19,272 bases of DNA from CAVPGH01 sp046726955 (GTDB lineage Bacteria > Acidobacteriota > Vicinamibacteria > Fen-336), in NCBI GenBank assembly GCA_046726955.1, contig JBKPBQ010000555.1:1-19272 (forward strand), in the 5' to 3' direction. Made by a program: the position numbers and the translations under genes. Below the pieces are notes generated by a model. It was given only the letters and a program-made list of their open reading frames with translations, had not been told where the DNA came from and made no database searches. Shown piece by piece: positions 1 to 7,838 of the stretch. The first letter of the stretch is position 1. The number at the start of each line of letters is the position of its first letter.

Positions 1-734
1 ACGAAGGCCGCGCCCATCCGCCAGGTCCGGTTCTCCGCCTCGGTGACGAGGCCCCCGAGGCTCCAGCGGCCGGAGTCGGCGAGGCGTCCCTGCAGGCGCA
101 GAGCACCCTGGCTGGTGCTCGCCGTGTCGGTGCCGAAGCTCTCCGCATCCAGGCCGAGGGCGGCGGGGCTCGTGACGAGCTCGACGGAACCCGCGAGCTC
201 CGGCACCCACGCGCCGCGCGCGGCGAGGACGATGGCGGCCGGTGGCGGATCCATGACCACGGGCGAGTCCTCGCCCGTCTCCAGCACGGAGCGGCGGCGG
301 TGGCGGACGAGCCACTCCCACTCGCGCACGCTCAGGGTCTCCGGCTCCGCCGCGGCCGCGTCGGCCTTCTCCGGAGACGGAGGTGTCTCGCCGATCGGCG
401 TCAGGCTCAAGGTGAAGACGGAATCACGCTCGGGGAGGACGGTGATCTTGCGGGCCGCCGCCGGCTCGTGGCCGGTGCCGAGCGCGCGAATCGTGTAGGA
501 GCCGGCGGGCAGCGCGGGAAGGGTGAACTGGCCGGCGCTGTCCGCCACCGTGACCAGGCTGCCTCCGCGAATCCCCTTTCCGAACACCGAGACGACCGCC
601 CCGGCCACGGGGACCCCGCGCGTGCTCTCGACCCAGCCCATGAGCCCGCCGTCGCGTTCACCGGCCTGCACGGTCGTGCCGAGCAGGATCGAGGCCGCTA
701 TCGCGGCCCCCCGGGAGCGGTGGGCGATCGTCAA
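1..734 (-). CDS. Secreted/outer-membrane protein with carboxypeptidase-regulatory-like domain (C-terminus outside window)
   Basis: The minus strand is open from a TTG at 734 to the window edge, giving 244 residues and no stop. The N-terminus is signal-peptide-like: basic residues near 5-8, then a hydrophobic run at about 10-21. Residues 31-112 read as one carboxypeptidase-regulatory-like beta-sandwich, with GVPVAGAVVSVFGKG, a GQFTLPALPAGSYTIRA strand-turn and a final VFTLSLTPI. An Ala/Pro/Glu-rich linker (115-135) and an REWEWLVRHRRRSVLET stretch follow. From about 205 there are alternating strands (GALRLQGRLADSGRWSLGG) that look like the start of a beta-barrel. Such proteins in Acidobacteriota are commonly TonB-dependent-like outer-membrane proteins, but no barrel or plug motif is visible here, so that is inference. 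The TTG is chosen because AGGAG lies 8 bases upstream. It is divergent from the cyclase gene. Confidence 0.75.
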   Translation of the reverse strand, partial: MTIAHRSRGAAIAASILLGTTVQAGERDGGLMGWVESTRGVPVAGAVVSVFGKGIRGGSLVTVADSAGQFTLPALPAGSYTIRALGTGHEPAAARKITVLPERDSVFTLSLTPIGETPPSPEKADAAAAEPETLSVREWEWLVRHRRRSVLETGEDSPVVMDPPPAAIVLAARGAWVPELAGSVELVTSPAALGLDAESFGTDTASTSQGALRLQGRLADSGRWSLGGLVTEAENRTWRMGAAF

Positions 735-742
735 GCCTCGGT

Positions 743-747
743 CTCCT
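743..747 (-). promoter_or_regulatory. Ribosome binding site supporting a TTG start
   Basis: AGGAG on the minus strand lies 8 bases before the TTG at 734. It supports the non-ATG start of the truncated secreted protein, whose next residues form a signal-peptide-like segment. Confidence 0.6.
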
Positions 748-816
748 GCAGAAGACTCCCCTACAAGATCGCACGCTATCAGGATGGTGGACGCCGTGTC
801 AACCTCGTCGCCGGGG

Positions 817-827
817 TGTGCTATAAG
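817..827 (+). promoter_or_regulatory. Possible extended -10 promoter element
   Basis: The motif TGTGCTATAAG contains TG-N-TATAAG, which resembles an extended -10 box and ends 18 bases before the cyclase ATG. No convincing -35 is present, and no clear Shine-Dalgarno lies between this motif and the ATG. If real, the transcript would have a leader of only about ten bases. This is one short motif in a GC-rich gap of 111 bases (735-845) and could be chance. Confidence 0.25.
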
Positions 828-845
828 TGTCGGCCGCGCAGCGTC

Positions 846-1481
846 ATGGGAAAGATCTACGACGTGACCGTTCCCCTCTCCCCGGACCTCCCCACCTATC
901 CCGGCGATCCCCCGTTCGAGCTCACGTTCACGCACCGGATCGCGGACGGCCAGAATTACAACGTCGCCCGCATCGCCCTGGGCAGCCACACGGGCACGCA
1001 CGTGGACGCCCCATACCACTTCCTCGCCGACGGGACGACCGTGGAGCAGCTCCCCCTCGAGATCCTGCTCGGCAAGTGCCGCGTCGTGGAGCTCATGGCT
1101 CGGGAGAAGATCCAACGCGCTGACCTCGAGGCGCTCCAGCTCCGGGACGACCTGCGCGTTCTCCTGAAGACGCGCATGTCCGGCCAGCTCCGGCCGGGGC
1201 GCGAGTTCCAGGAAGACTTCGTCTACCTCACCGAGGACGCGGCGAGCTACCTCGTGCAGGTCGGGATCAAGCTCGTGGGGATCGACTACCTCTCGGTCGA
1301 GAAGTTCGGCTCCACCGACTACCCCGCGCACCACGCGCTGCTCGAGGCCGGGGTCGTGATCGTCGAGGGGCTCGACCTCTCCGAGGTGGAGCCGGGAGAA
1401 TACGACATGACCTGCCTGCCGCTGCGCATCGTGGGAGGCGACGGATCTCCCGCGCGCGTCATCCTCCGTACCCGGTTGTAG
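846..1481 (+). CDS. Cyclase family protein / kynurenine formamidase-like metal hydrolase
   Basis: This 211-residue protein is full length for the cyclase (KynB-like) superfamily. The signature SHTGTHVDAPYHF at 47-59 supplies the H48-x3-H52-x-D54 metal ligands and the H58 expected near the active site. YPAHHALLE (159-167) and VEGLDLSEV (173-181) match the other conserved blocks, with H162/H163 and E174 as likely active-site residues. The N-terminal DVTVPLSPDLPTYPGDPPFE is typical of the family. Members hydrolyse N-formylkynurenine or other amide and lactone substrates. No kynurenine-pathway neighbour is present, so the substrate is open. The ATG at 846 is set by family alignment, because the open frame upstream lacks family similarity. 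It is 17 bases before glgC and probably co-transcribed with it. Confidence 0.85.
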   Translation: MGKIYDVTVPLSPDLPTYPGDPPFELTFTHRIADGQNYNVARIALGSHTGTHVDAPYHFLADGTTVEQLPLEILLGKCRVVELMAREKIQRADLEALQLRDDLRVLLKTRMSGQLRPGREFQEDFVYLTEDAASYLVQVGIKLVGIDYLSVEKFGSTDYPAHHALLEAGVVIVEGLDLSEVEPGEYDMTCLPLRIVGGDGSPARVILRTRL

Positions 1482-1498
1482 CGGCCCGGGGGGGCTCC

Positions 1499-2761
1499 TT
1501 GAACGTACTCCTCCTGCGCGACGTGGTCGCGGTCCTGCTCGCGGGCGGGGCGGGGGAGAGGCTCTACCCGCTGACCCGCGAGCGCGCGAAGCCCGCGGTG
1601 CCGTTCGGCGGCCCCTACCGGATCGTGGACTTCACCCTGTCCAACTGCATCAACTCCGGGTTACGGAAGATCTTCATTGCCACCCAGTACAAGAGCCAGA
1701 GCCTCTCCCGCCACATCCGCATGGGCTGGAACGTCGTCAACCGCGAGCTCGGCGAGTTCGTGGAGGTCCTGCCCCCGCAGAAGCGGGTGGGCGAGCACTG
1801 GTACCTCGGGACCGCGGACGCCGTCTTCCAGAACCTCTACTCGCTGCAGCGCGAGGCGCCGCGCTGGGTGATCGTCCTCGCCGGCGACCACATCTACAAG
1901 ATGGACTACGGCAAGATGCTCGACGTCCACATCGCCCGCGGCGCCTCTCTCACCGTGGCCGCCATCGAGGTCCCGGTCGCGGAGTCGCGCCGCTTCGGCA
2001 TCCTCGAGGTGGACGAGGACAGCCGCATCGTGGGCTTCCAGGAGAAGCCGCAGACGGCGGCGGCCACGCCCTGGAACCCCGGGGTCTGCCTGGGCTCGAT
2101 GGGCATCTACATCTTCGACACCGAGCTCCTCATCCGCGAGCTGCAGCGCGACGCGGAGGAGGACACGAGCCACGACTTCGGCAAGGACATCATCCCCCGC
2201 CTCGTGCAGGGCGGGGAGCGCGTCTACGCGTATCTCTTCTGGGACGAGAACAAGAAGGAGTCGAAGTACTGGCGCGACGTGGGGACGCTCGACGCGTACT
2301 ACGAGGCGAACATGGACCTCATCCAGGTGGACCCCGTGTTCAACCTCTACGACCCCGACTGGCCCATGCGCACCTACCAGCCGCAGTTCCCGCCCGCGAA
2401 GTTCGTCTTCTCGCAGGAGGGCCGGCACGGCAGCGCCGTCGACTCCATCGTCTCCATGGGCTGCATCGTGTCGGGGAGCGCCGTGCGGCGCAGCGTCCTC
2501 TGCCCGAACGTGCGCGTGCACTCCTACTGCGACATCCAGGACTCGATCCTGCTCCCGCACAGCACCGTGCGCCGCCACTCCCGGATCCGCCGGGCGATCA
2601 TCGACCGCGGCTTCGAAGTCCCGCGGGGGGCCGTCATCGGCTACGACCCTGCGGAGGACCGGCGGCGGCACACGGTGACCGACGGCGGCGTCGTGATCGT
2701 CACGCCCGGCGAGGAGTGCTTCGTCGATTCCGCGTTCCAGCGATCCCAGGAGGACCCATGA
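1499..2761 (+). CDS. glgC: Glucose-1-phosphate adenylyltransferase (ADP-glucose pyrophosphorylase)
   Basis: This 420-residue cytoplasmic enzyme makes ADP-glucose from glucose-1-phosphate and ATP, the committed step of bacterial glycogen synthesis. The nucleotide-binding loop LLAGGAGERLYPLT is at 13-26. Other family blocks follow in order: KPAVPFGGPYRIVDFTLSN (31-49), WYLGTADAVFQN (101-112), GDHIYKMDY (129-137), FQEKP (180-184), SMGIYIF (200-206) and YWRDVGTLDAYYEAN (257-271). A C-terminal left-handed beta-helix carries SVLCPNVRVHSYCDIQDSIL (332-351). Family length is about 400-430. The TTG at 1499 is used as start; a GTG at 1523 is the alternative, but it would leave only a few residues before the nucleotide-binding loop. 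The stop overlaps the eno start (ATGA), which suggests translational coupling. Confidence 0.95.
   Translation: MNVLLLRDVVAVLLAGGAGERLYPLTRERAKPAVPFGGPYRIVDFTLSNCINSGLRKIFIATQYKSQSLSRHIRMGWNVVNRELGEFVEVLPPQKRVGEHWYLGTADAVFQNLYSLQREAPRWVIVLAGDHIYKMDYGKMLDVHIARGASLTVAAIEVPVAESRRFGILEVDEDSRIVGFQEKPQTAAATPWNPGVCLGSMGIYIFDTELLIRELQRDAEEDTSHDFGKDIIPRLVQGGERVYAYLFWDENKKESKYWRDVGTLDAYYEANMDLIQVDPVFNLYDPDWPMRTYQPQFPPAKFVFSQEGRHGSAVDSIVSMGCIVSGSAVRRSVLCPNVRVHSYCDIQDSILLPHSTVRRHSRIRRAIIDRGFEVPRGAVIGYDPAEDRRRHTVTDGGVVIVTPGEECFVDSAFQRSQEDP
2748..2753 (+). promoter_or_regulatory. Consensus Shine-Dalgarno of eno inside the glgC 3' end
   Basis: AGGAGG lies within the last codons of glgC, 4 bases before the eno ATG at 2758. 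With the ATGA stop-start overlap it fits coupled translation of glgC and eno. Confidence 0.7.
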
Positions 2762-4044
2762 CGACCATCGACTCCGTCTTCGCCCGCGAGATCCTGGACA
2801 GCCGCGGCAACCCCACGGTCGAGGTCGAGGTCGTGCTCGAAGGCGGATCGCTCGGACGGGCCGCCGTCCCTTCGGGGGCGAGCACCGGCGAGCGCGAGGC
2901 GGTGGAGCTCCGCGACGGGGACAAGAAGCGCTACCTCGGCAAGGGCGTCAAGAAGGCGGTGGCCGCGGTCAACGACGCGATCTCGGGCGAGATCACGGGC
3001 GAGGACGCGATGGACCAGGCCCTCGTCGACCAGCTCATGATCGACCTCGACGGGTCCGACAACAAGAAGCGGCTAGGCGCGAACGCGATCCTCGCGGTCT
3101 CGCTCGCGGTGGCCAAGGCCGCCGCCGACGCGTGCGAGCTGCCGCTCTACCGCTACGTCGGCGGCGTCAACGCGCGCACGCTGCCCGTCCCGTTCATGAA
3201 CATCCTGAACGGCGGCGCCCACGCCGACAACAAGGTGGACTTCCAGGAGTTCATGATCGTGCCCCACGGCTTCCCGTCGTTCGCGGAGGCCCTGCGCGCC
3301 GGCGTCGAGGTCTTCCACAACCTGAAGGCGCTCCTCAAGAAGAAGGGCCTCAACACGGCCGTCGGCGACGAGGGCGGCTTCGCCCCCGACCTGAAGTCGA
3401 ACGAAGAGGGGCTCGACACGATCGTGGACGCGATCGGCGCCGCGGGGTACAAGGCGGGAGCGCAGGTCTCGCTCGCCCTCGACGTGGCGGCGAGCGAGTT
3501 CCACGACGGGAAGAAGTACGTCCTCAAGAAGTCCGGAGGGGGGACGAAGACCTCGGCGGACCTCATCGCCATGTACGCGAAGTGGGCGAAGGCCTATCCC
3601 CTCGTCTCCATCGAGGACGGGCTCGGGGAGAAGGACTGGGAGGGCTGGCGCGAGCTCACGAAGGCCCTCGCCTCGAAGATCCAGCTCGTGGGGGATGACC
3701 TCTTCGTCACGAACCCGAAGATCCTCGCCGAGGGTGTCGCCAAGGGCGTCGCGAACTCCGTGCTCGTCAAGGTCAACCAGATCGGCACGCTCACGGAGAC
3801 GCTCGAGTGCGTGGCCCTCGCCTTCCGTGCCGGGTACACGGGCATGATGAGCCACCGCAGCGGAGAGACGGAGGACGCGACGATCGCGGACCTCGCGGTG
3901 GCCACCGGCTGCGGCCAGATCAAGACGGGCTCCGCGTCGCGCACGGACCGCGTGGCGAAGTACAACCAGCTCCTGCGCATCGAAGAGGAGCTGGGGCCGA
4001 TGGCGAAGTTCGCGGGGCGCGCGGCGATCAACCCGCGCGGGTGA
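2758..4044 (+). CDS. eno: Enolase (phosphopyruvate hydratase)
   Basis: This 428-residue glycolytic enzyme interconverts 2-phosphoglycerate and phosphoenolpyruvate. The N-terminal capping domain holds AREILDSRGNPTVEVEV (9-25) and the VPSGASTGEREAVELRD loop (37-53). In the barrel all catalytic landmarks are present: E205 in VGDEGGFAP; Mg ligands D242 (SLALDVAAS), E286 (SIEDGL) and D313 (VGDDLF); K338 (VLVKVNQIGT); H366 (SHRSGETED); and K389 (QIKTGS). The family length matches, and nothing is missing. The start is fixed by AGGAGG at 2748-2753 and by the exact N-terminal enolase consensus. The gene overlaps the glgC stop by the ATGA tetranucleotide. Only 9 bases separate its stop from the convergent small gene at 4054, so no separate terminator fits between them. 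Confidence 0.98.
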   Translation: MTTIDSVFAREILDSRGNPTVEVEVVLEGGSLGRAAVPSGASTGEREAVELRDGDKKRYLGKGVKKAVAAVNDAISGEITGEDAMDQALVDQLMIDLDGSDNKKRLGANAILAVSLAVAKAAADACELPLYRYVGGVNARTLPVPFMNILNGGAHADNKVDFQEFMIVPHGFPSFAEALRAGVEVFHNLKALLKKKGLNTAVGDEGGFAPDLKSNEEGLDTIVDAIGAAGYKAGAQVSLALDVAASEFHDGKKYVLKKSGGGTKTSADLIAMYAKWAKAYPLVSIEDGLGEKDWEGWRELTKALASKIQLVGDDLFVTNPKILAEGVAKGVANSVLVKVNQIGTLTETLECVALAFRAGYTGMMSHRSGETEDATIADLAVATGCGQIKTGSASRTDRVAKYNQLLRIEEELGPMAKFAGRAAINPRG

Positions 4045-4053
4045 CGGAAAGGC

Positions 4054-4365
4054 CTACTCGACCTCTTCCTCGACCGTGATCTTGAGCGAGCGAAGGAACT
4101 TCTTGTCGAGCGGCGTCATCTTGAGGGGCGCGGGCTCCGTGCGCTCGACGCGCACGTCGATCGTCGGCGCCTCCGTCGTCTCGCGGGTGCCGGTGCGGCT
4201 GAAGCCGATCGTCGCCTCGAGGACGAGAGAGACCTCGTAGCCGTCCGCTCGGATCCGATTCAGGCAGTGGGCGATCTGCGGGGACTCCGACAACGTCCGC
4301 TGCAAGGTCGAACCGATCTCCTGCATCATCCGCTTGACGTCTTCGCCCGTCGCCTGCTCTGCCAT
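4054..4365 (-). CDS. Conserved small protein of unknown function
   Basis: This is a 103-residue protein with no recognised family. It begins MAEQATGEDVKRMMQEIGST, a probable helix. The core DGYEVSLVLEATIGFSRTG (about 41-59) is strand-rich, and the C-terminus is charged and acidic (KITVEEEVE). It has no signal peptide or membrane segment, so it is probably cytoplasmic. The open frame extends upstream to an ATG at 4419, but that stretch contains a near-consensus promoter (4384-4413) pointing into this gene. The ATG at 4365 is therefore the better start, although no Shine-Dalgarno precedes it and the mRNA leader would be very short. It converges with eno and diverges from the mutase gene. Codon use matches the neighbours. 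Confidence 0.7.
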   Translation of the reverse strand: MAEQATGEDVKRMMQEIGSTLQRTLSESPQIAHCLNRIRADGYEVSLVLEATIGFSRTGTRETTEAPTIDVRVERTEPAPLKMTPLDKKFLRSLKITVEEEVE

Positions 4366-4383
4366 CGGTAGAAACCCGAAAAA

Positions 4384-4413
4384 ATTATGCAGACAGGCGG
4401 TTCGTTCTGTCAA
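4384..4413 (-). promoter_or_regulatory. Near-consensus sigma-70 promoter for the small gene at 4054-4365
   Basis: On the minus strand a perfect -35 TTGACA (4408-4413) is followed by an 18-base spacer and CATAAT (4384-4389), a five-of-six match to TATAAT. Transcription would begin near 4377, about a dozen bases before the ATG at 4365. A relatively AT-rich stretch marks it out from the GC-rich surroundings. It sits in the divergent gap shared with the mutase gene. Confidence 0.65.
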
Positions 4414-4459
4414 GCGCATCGATTACCGCCTGGGCAAACGTGTTAACGTCATCGCGGTC

Positions 4460-6072
<1,613 letters not shown>

Positions 6073-6076
<4 letters not shown>

Positions 6077-7035
6077 GCCTCGCCCCCCCTTCGTCCCTCG
6101 CCCGTCTGGTCTTTCGTCTGCGCCTCGAGGAGGTGGTGGCGCTCGTCTTCCTCGTCCCCACCACGTACCTGACGGTGGCCGCGAACGTCTACGCGCAGGA
6201 GGCCGGTGTCATCGGGCCGCGCTTCCCCGGCGGCGTGCTCCGCCTCGCGGTGGCCGCGGTGGCGCTCGCCGTCCTCGCCCTCGCCCTGTGGATCCGGCCT
6301 TCGTCGCCCGTGGTGCGGACGCTGCGCGACGTGTTGCCCTTCGTCGTCTGCATCCTCATCTATACGAACCTCCACGACACGATCGGCTTCGTGAACCCCC
6401 ACGACGTGCACGACCAGCTGGTCGCGATGGACCGCGCACTCTTCGGGGAGGTCCCCTGCCTGTGGGCGGAGCGGTTCGTCACCTACGACCGCACGGAGGT
6501 GATGCAGTTCCTCTACCTGAACTTCTTCTGGATCGCGCCGTCCACCGCGCTCGTCCTCCTCGCCCAGCGCCGCTGGTCGGCGTTCCGGCGGACGACGATG
6601 GGCATCCTCGTCTGCTTCTACCTGGGCTACGCGCTCTACGTGATCTTCCCGGCCGCGCCGCCGCGGATCGTGCTCCAGCACGAGTTCAAGGTGAACCTGT
6701 CGGGGCGTCCTCACTTCTTCTCGGACCTGTCGGCGGAGGCGCTCTCCCTCCTGCCCGTGGACAGCCGGGCCGCGTTTCCCTCGCTGCACGCGGCGGTGTC
6801 GCTCGTAGCCCTCCTCTACGCGTGGTGGTACCTGCGCAGGTTCTTCTGGCTCCTGCTGCCTTTCGCGGCGGGGCTCTGGATCTCGACGATCTACCTGCGC
6901 CACCACTATTTCGTCGATCTCGTCGCGGGCTGGATGCTCGCGCCCCTGGCAATGGGGTTGGCCCCGCGGGTCGACGCGTGGTGGGCGGCGCGGCAGCGCA
7001 GCCTCGGGTATGAGCCGGCGCGGGGGGCGCCTTGA
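6073..7035 (+). CDS. PAP2-superfamily integral membrane protein (lipid phosphatase/phosphotransferase-like)
   Basis: This 320-residue polytopic membrane protein has hydrophobic segments near 20-40, 55-73, 87-98, 143-164, 175-193, 238-253, 258-275 and 283-297. The PAP2 C-terminal motifs are present: AFPSLHAAVSL (234-244, H239), and STIYLRHHYFVDLVAG (271-286) with H277/H278 and D282. The usual upstream KxxxxxxRP motif is not clear; FPAAPPRI (192-199) occupies a comparable place. The layout recalls the PAP2_3 / inositol-phosphoceramide-synthase-like branch, which moves phospho-headgroups on lipids; the substrate is unknown. The start is taken as TTG at 6073, which shares TTGA with the mutase stop and matches the hydrophobic N-terminus. 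No strong Shine-Dalgarno is visible, so translation probably depends on the upstream gene. A 16-bp hairpin follows. Confidence 0.8.
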
Positions 7036-7109
7036 GGGAGGCTGGCTCGAGACGGAACGCCGAGGAAGACCCGGGTGCCTAACGAACGGAGGCGAGAACG
7101 GCTTGGAGA

Positions 7110-7161
7110 TCCGTCCGGGTCGAGTCGGAAGACGAACGCACGATCACTCGACCCGGACGGA
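7110..7161. terminator. Perfect 16-bp stem, 20-base loop between convergent genes
   Basis: TCCGTCCGGGTCGAGT (7110-7125) is repeated as an exact reverse complement at 7146-7161. It sits between the convergent PAP2 gene (stop at 7035) and the DUF2911 gene (stop at 7167), only 5 bases beyond the latter's stop. There is no T-tract on either strand. A bidirectional terminator or 3'-end-stabilising hairpin is the simplest reading. The rest of the 131-base gap (7036-7166) shows no gene. Confidence 0.6.
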
Positions 7162-7166
7162 GGACA

Positions 7167-7751
7167 TCACTTGGCCGGCGTCACGTCGATGGACCAGGTG
7201 CGGTCGCCCCAGGAGAGCATCATGGTCGCGGCGTCGCCCTTGGGCTTGAGGTCGATCGTGAAGTTGTCCACGGGAGCGGTGGTCTTGCCCGCCTTCATGG
7301 GCGCGCGGGCGACCTCCGTCGACGCGATGTTCTTCGCGTAGCCGTCCAGCCGGGGCCAGGGCTCGTTCTTCACGTTGTCGGGAGCGGCGCTCCAGATCTT
7401 GCCGAGTGCTATGCCCTGGTCGGAGTTGAGGGCGAGCGACCAGTCGCCGCTGGCCGGAGCGTGGACGTAGACGGAGTAGCGGCCGGCGGGAACCTTCTTG
7501 CCGCCGAGCATGATGTCCCCTTCGGTGTTGAGGATCGTGACCTGGTTCTCCCCGGCCCGCCACATGCGGTCCTCGGGGAGCTTGCTCGTGAGCTCGTCGA
7601 TGCTGCGGCCGGCGAGCACGGGCCGGCCGTAGTCGATCGAGACCTTCTTCCCGCCCACGGTGGCGGTGGCGGCGCCGCGCGGGTGGTCGGCGGCGGAGGC
7701 GAGGCCGGCGACCGCGACGAGCGCGGCGAGGGTAGCGAGGCGGAGCTTCAT
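7167..7751 (-). CDS. Exported DUF2911 family protein
   Basis: This 194-residue protein has a clear signal peptide (MKLRLATLAALVAVAGLASA, cleavage probably after A20 or A21). Its body is the DUF2911 fold. VSIDYGRPVLAGRSIDEL (37-54) corresponds to the conserved YGRP...GR opening. MWRAGENQVT (63-72) matches the W-R-x-G-x-N motif. KKVPAGRYSVYVHAP (85-99) and the DWSLALN strand (103-109) complete the core. DUF2911 proteins are common exported proteins in Acidobacteriota and Bacteroidota; their biochemical role is not established. AAGGAG at 7760-7765, 8 bases before the ATG, fixes the start. It lies 87 bases downstream of gatB on the same strand, separated by a hairpin, so it is probably transcribed independently. 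Confidence 0.88.
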   Translation of the reverse strand: MKLRLATLAALVAVAGLASAADHPRGAATATVGGKKVSIDYGRPVLAGRSIDELTSKLPEDRMWRAGENQVTILNTEGDIMLGGKKVPAGRYSVYVHAPASGDWSLALNSDQGIALGKIWSAAPDNVKNEPWPRLDGYAKNIASTEVARAPMKAGKTTAPVDNFTIDLKPKGDAATMMLSWGDRTWSIDVTPAK

Positions 7752-7811
7752 TTCACGTTCTCCTTCGGTTCAATGGCTTGATCCGAGTCGGGACTGCCCC
7801 CGAGACACATT

Positions 7812-7838
7812 ACCACCGCGCGGAGCCCGCGCGGCGGT
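7812..7838 (-). terminator. GC-rich hairpin immediately after gatB
   Basis: Directly after the gatB stop codon (7839-7841) the arms 7812-7823 and 7827-7838 form a 12-position stem with one mismatch and a 3-base loop (core CCGCGCGG-agc-CCGCGCGG). It has no T-tract. It would separate gatB from the DUF2911 gene on the minus strand. The remaining bases to 7752 hold only the DUF2911 Shine-Dalgarno. Confidence 0.5.

Noticed and set aside
300..845. N-terminal extension of the cyclase reading frame
   Set aside because: The stretch is the antisense of the secreted protein gene plus intergenic DNA. Family similarity begins at the ATG at 846.
4366..4419. N-terminal extension of the small unknown gene to ATG 4419
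   Set aside because: This segment contains the TTGACA-N18-CATAAT promoter for the gene, so it is better explained as regulatory DNA.
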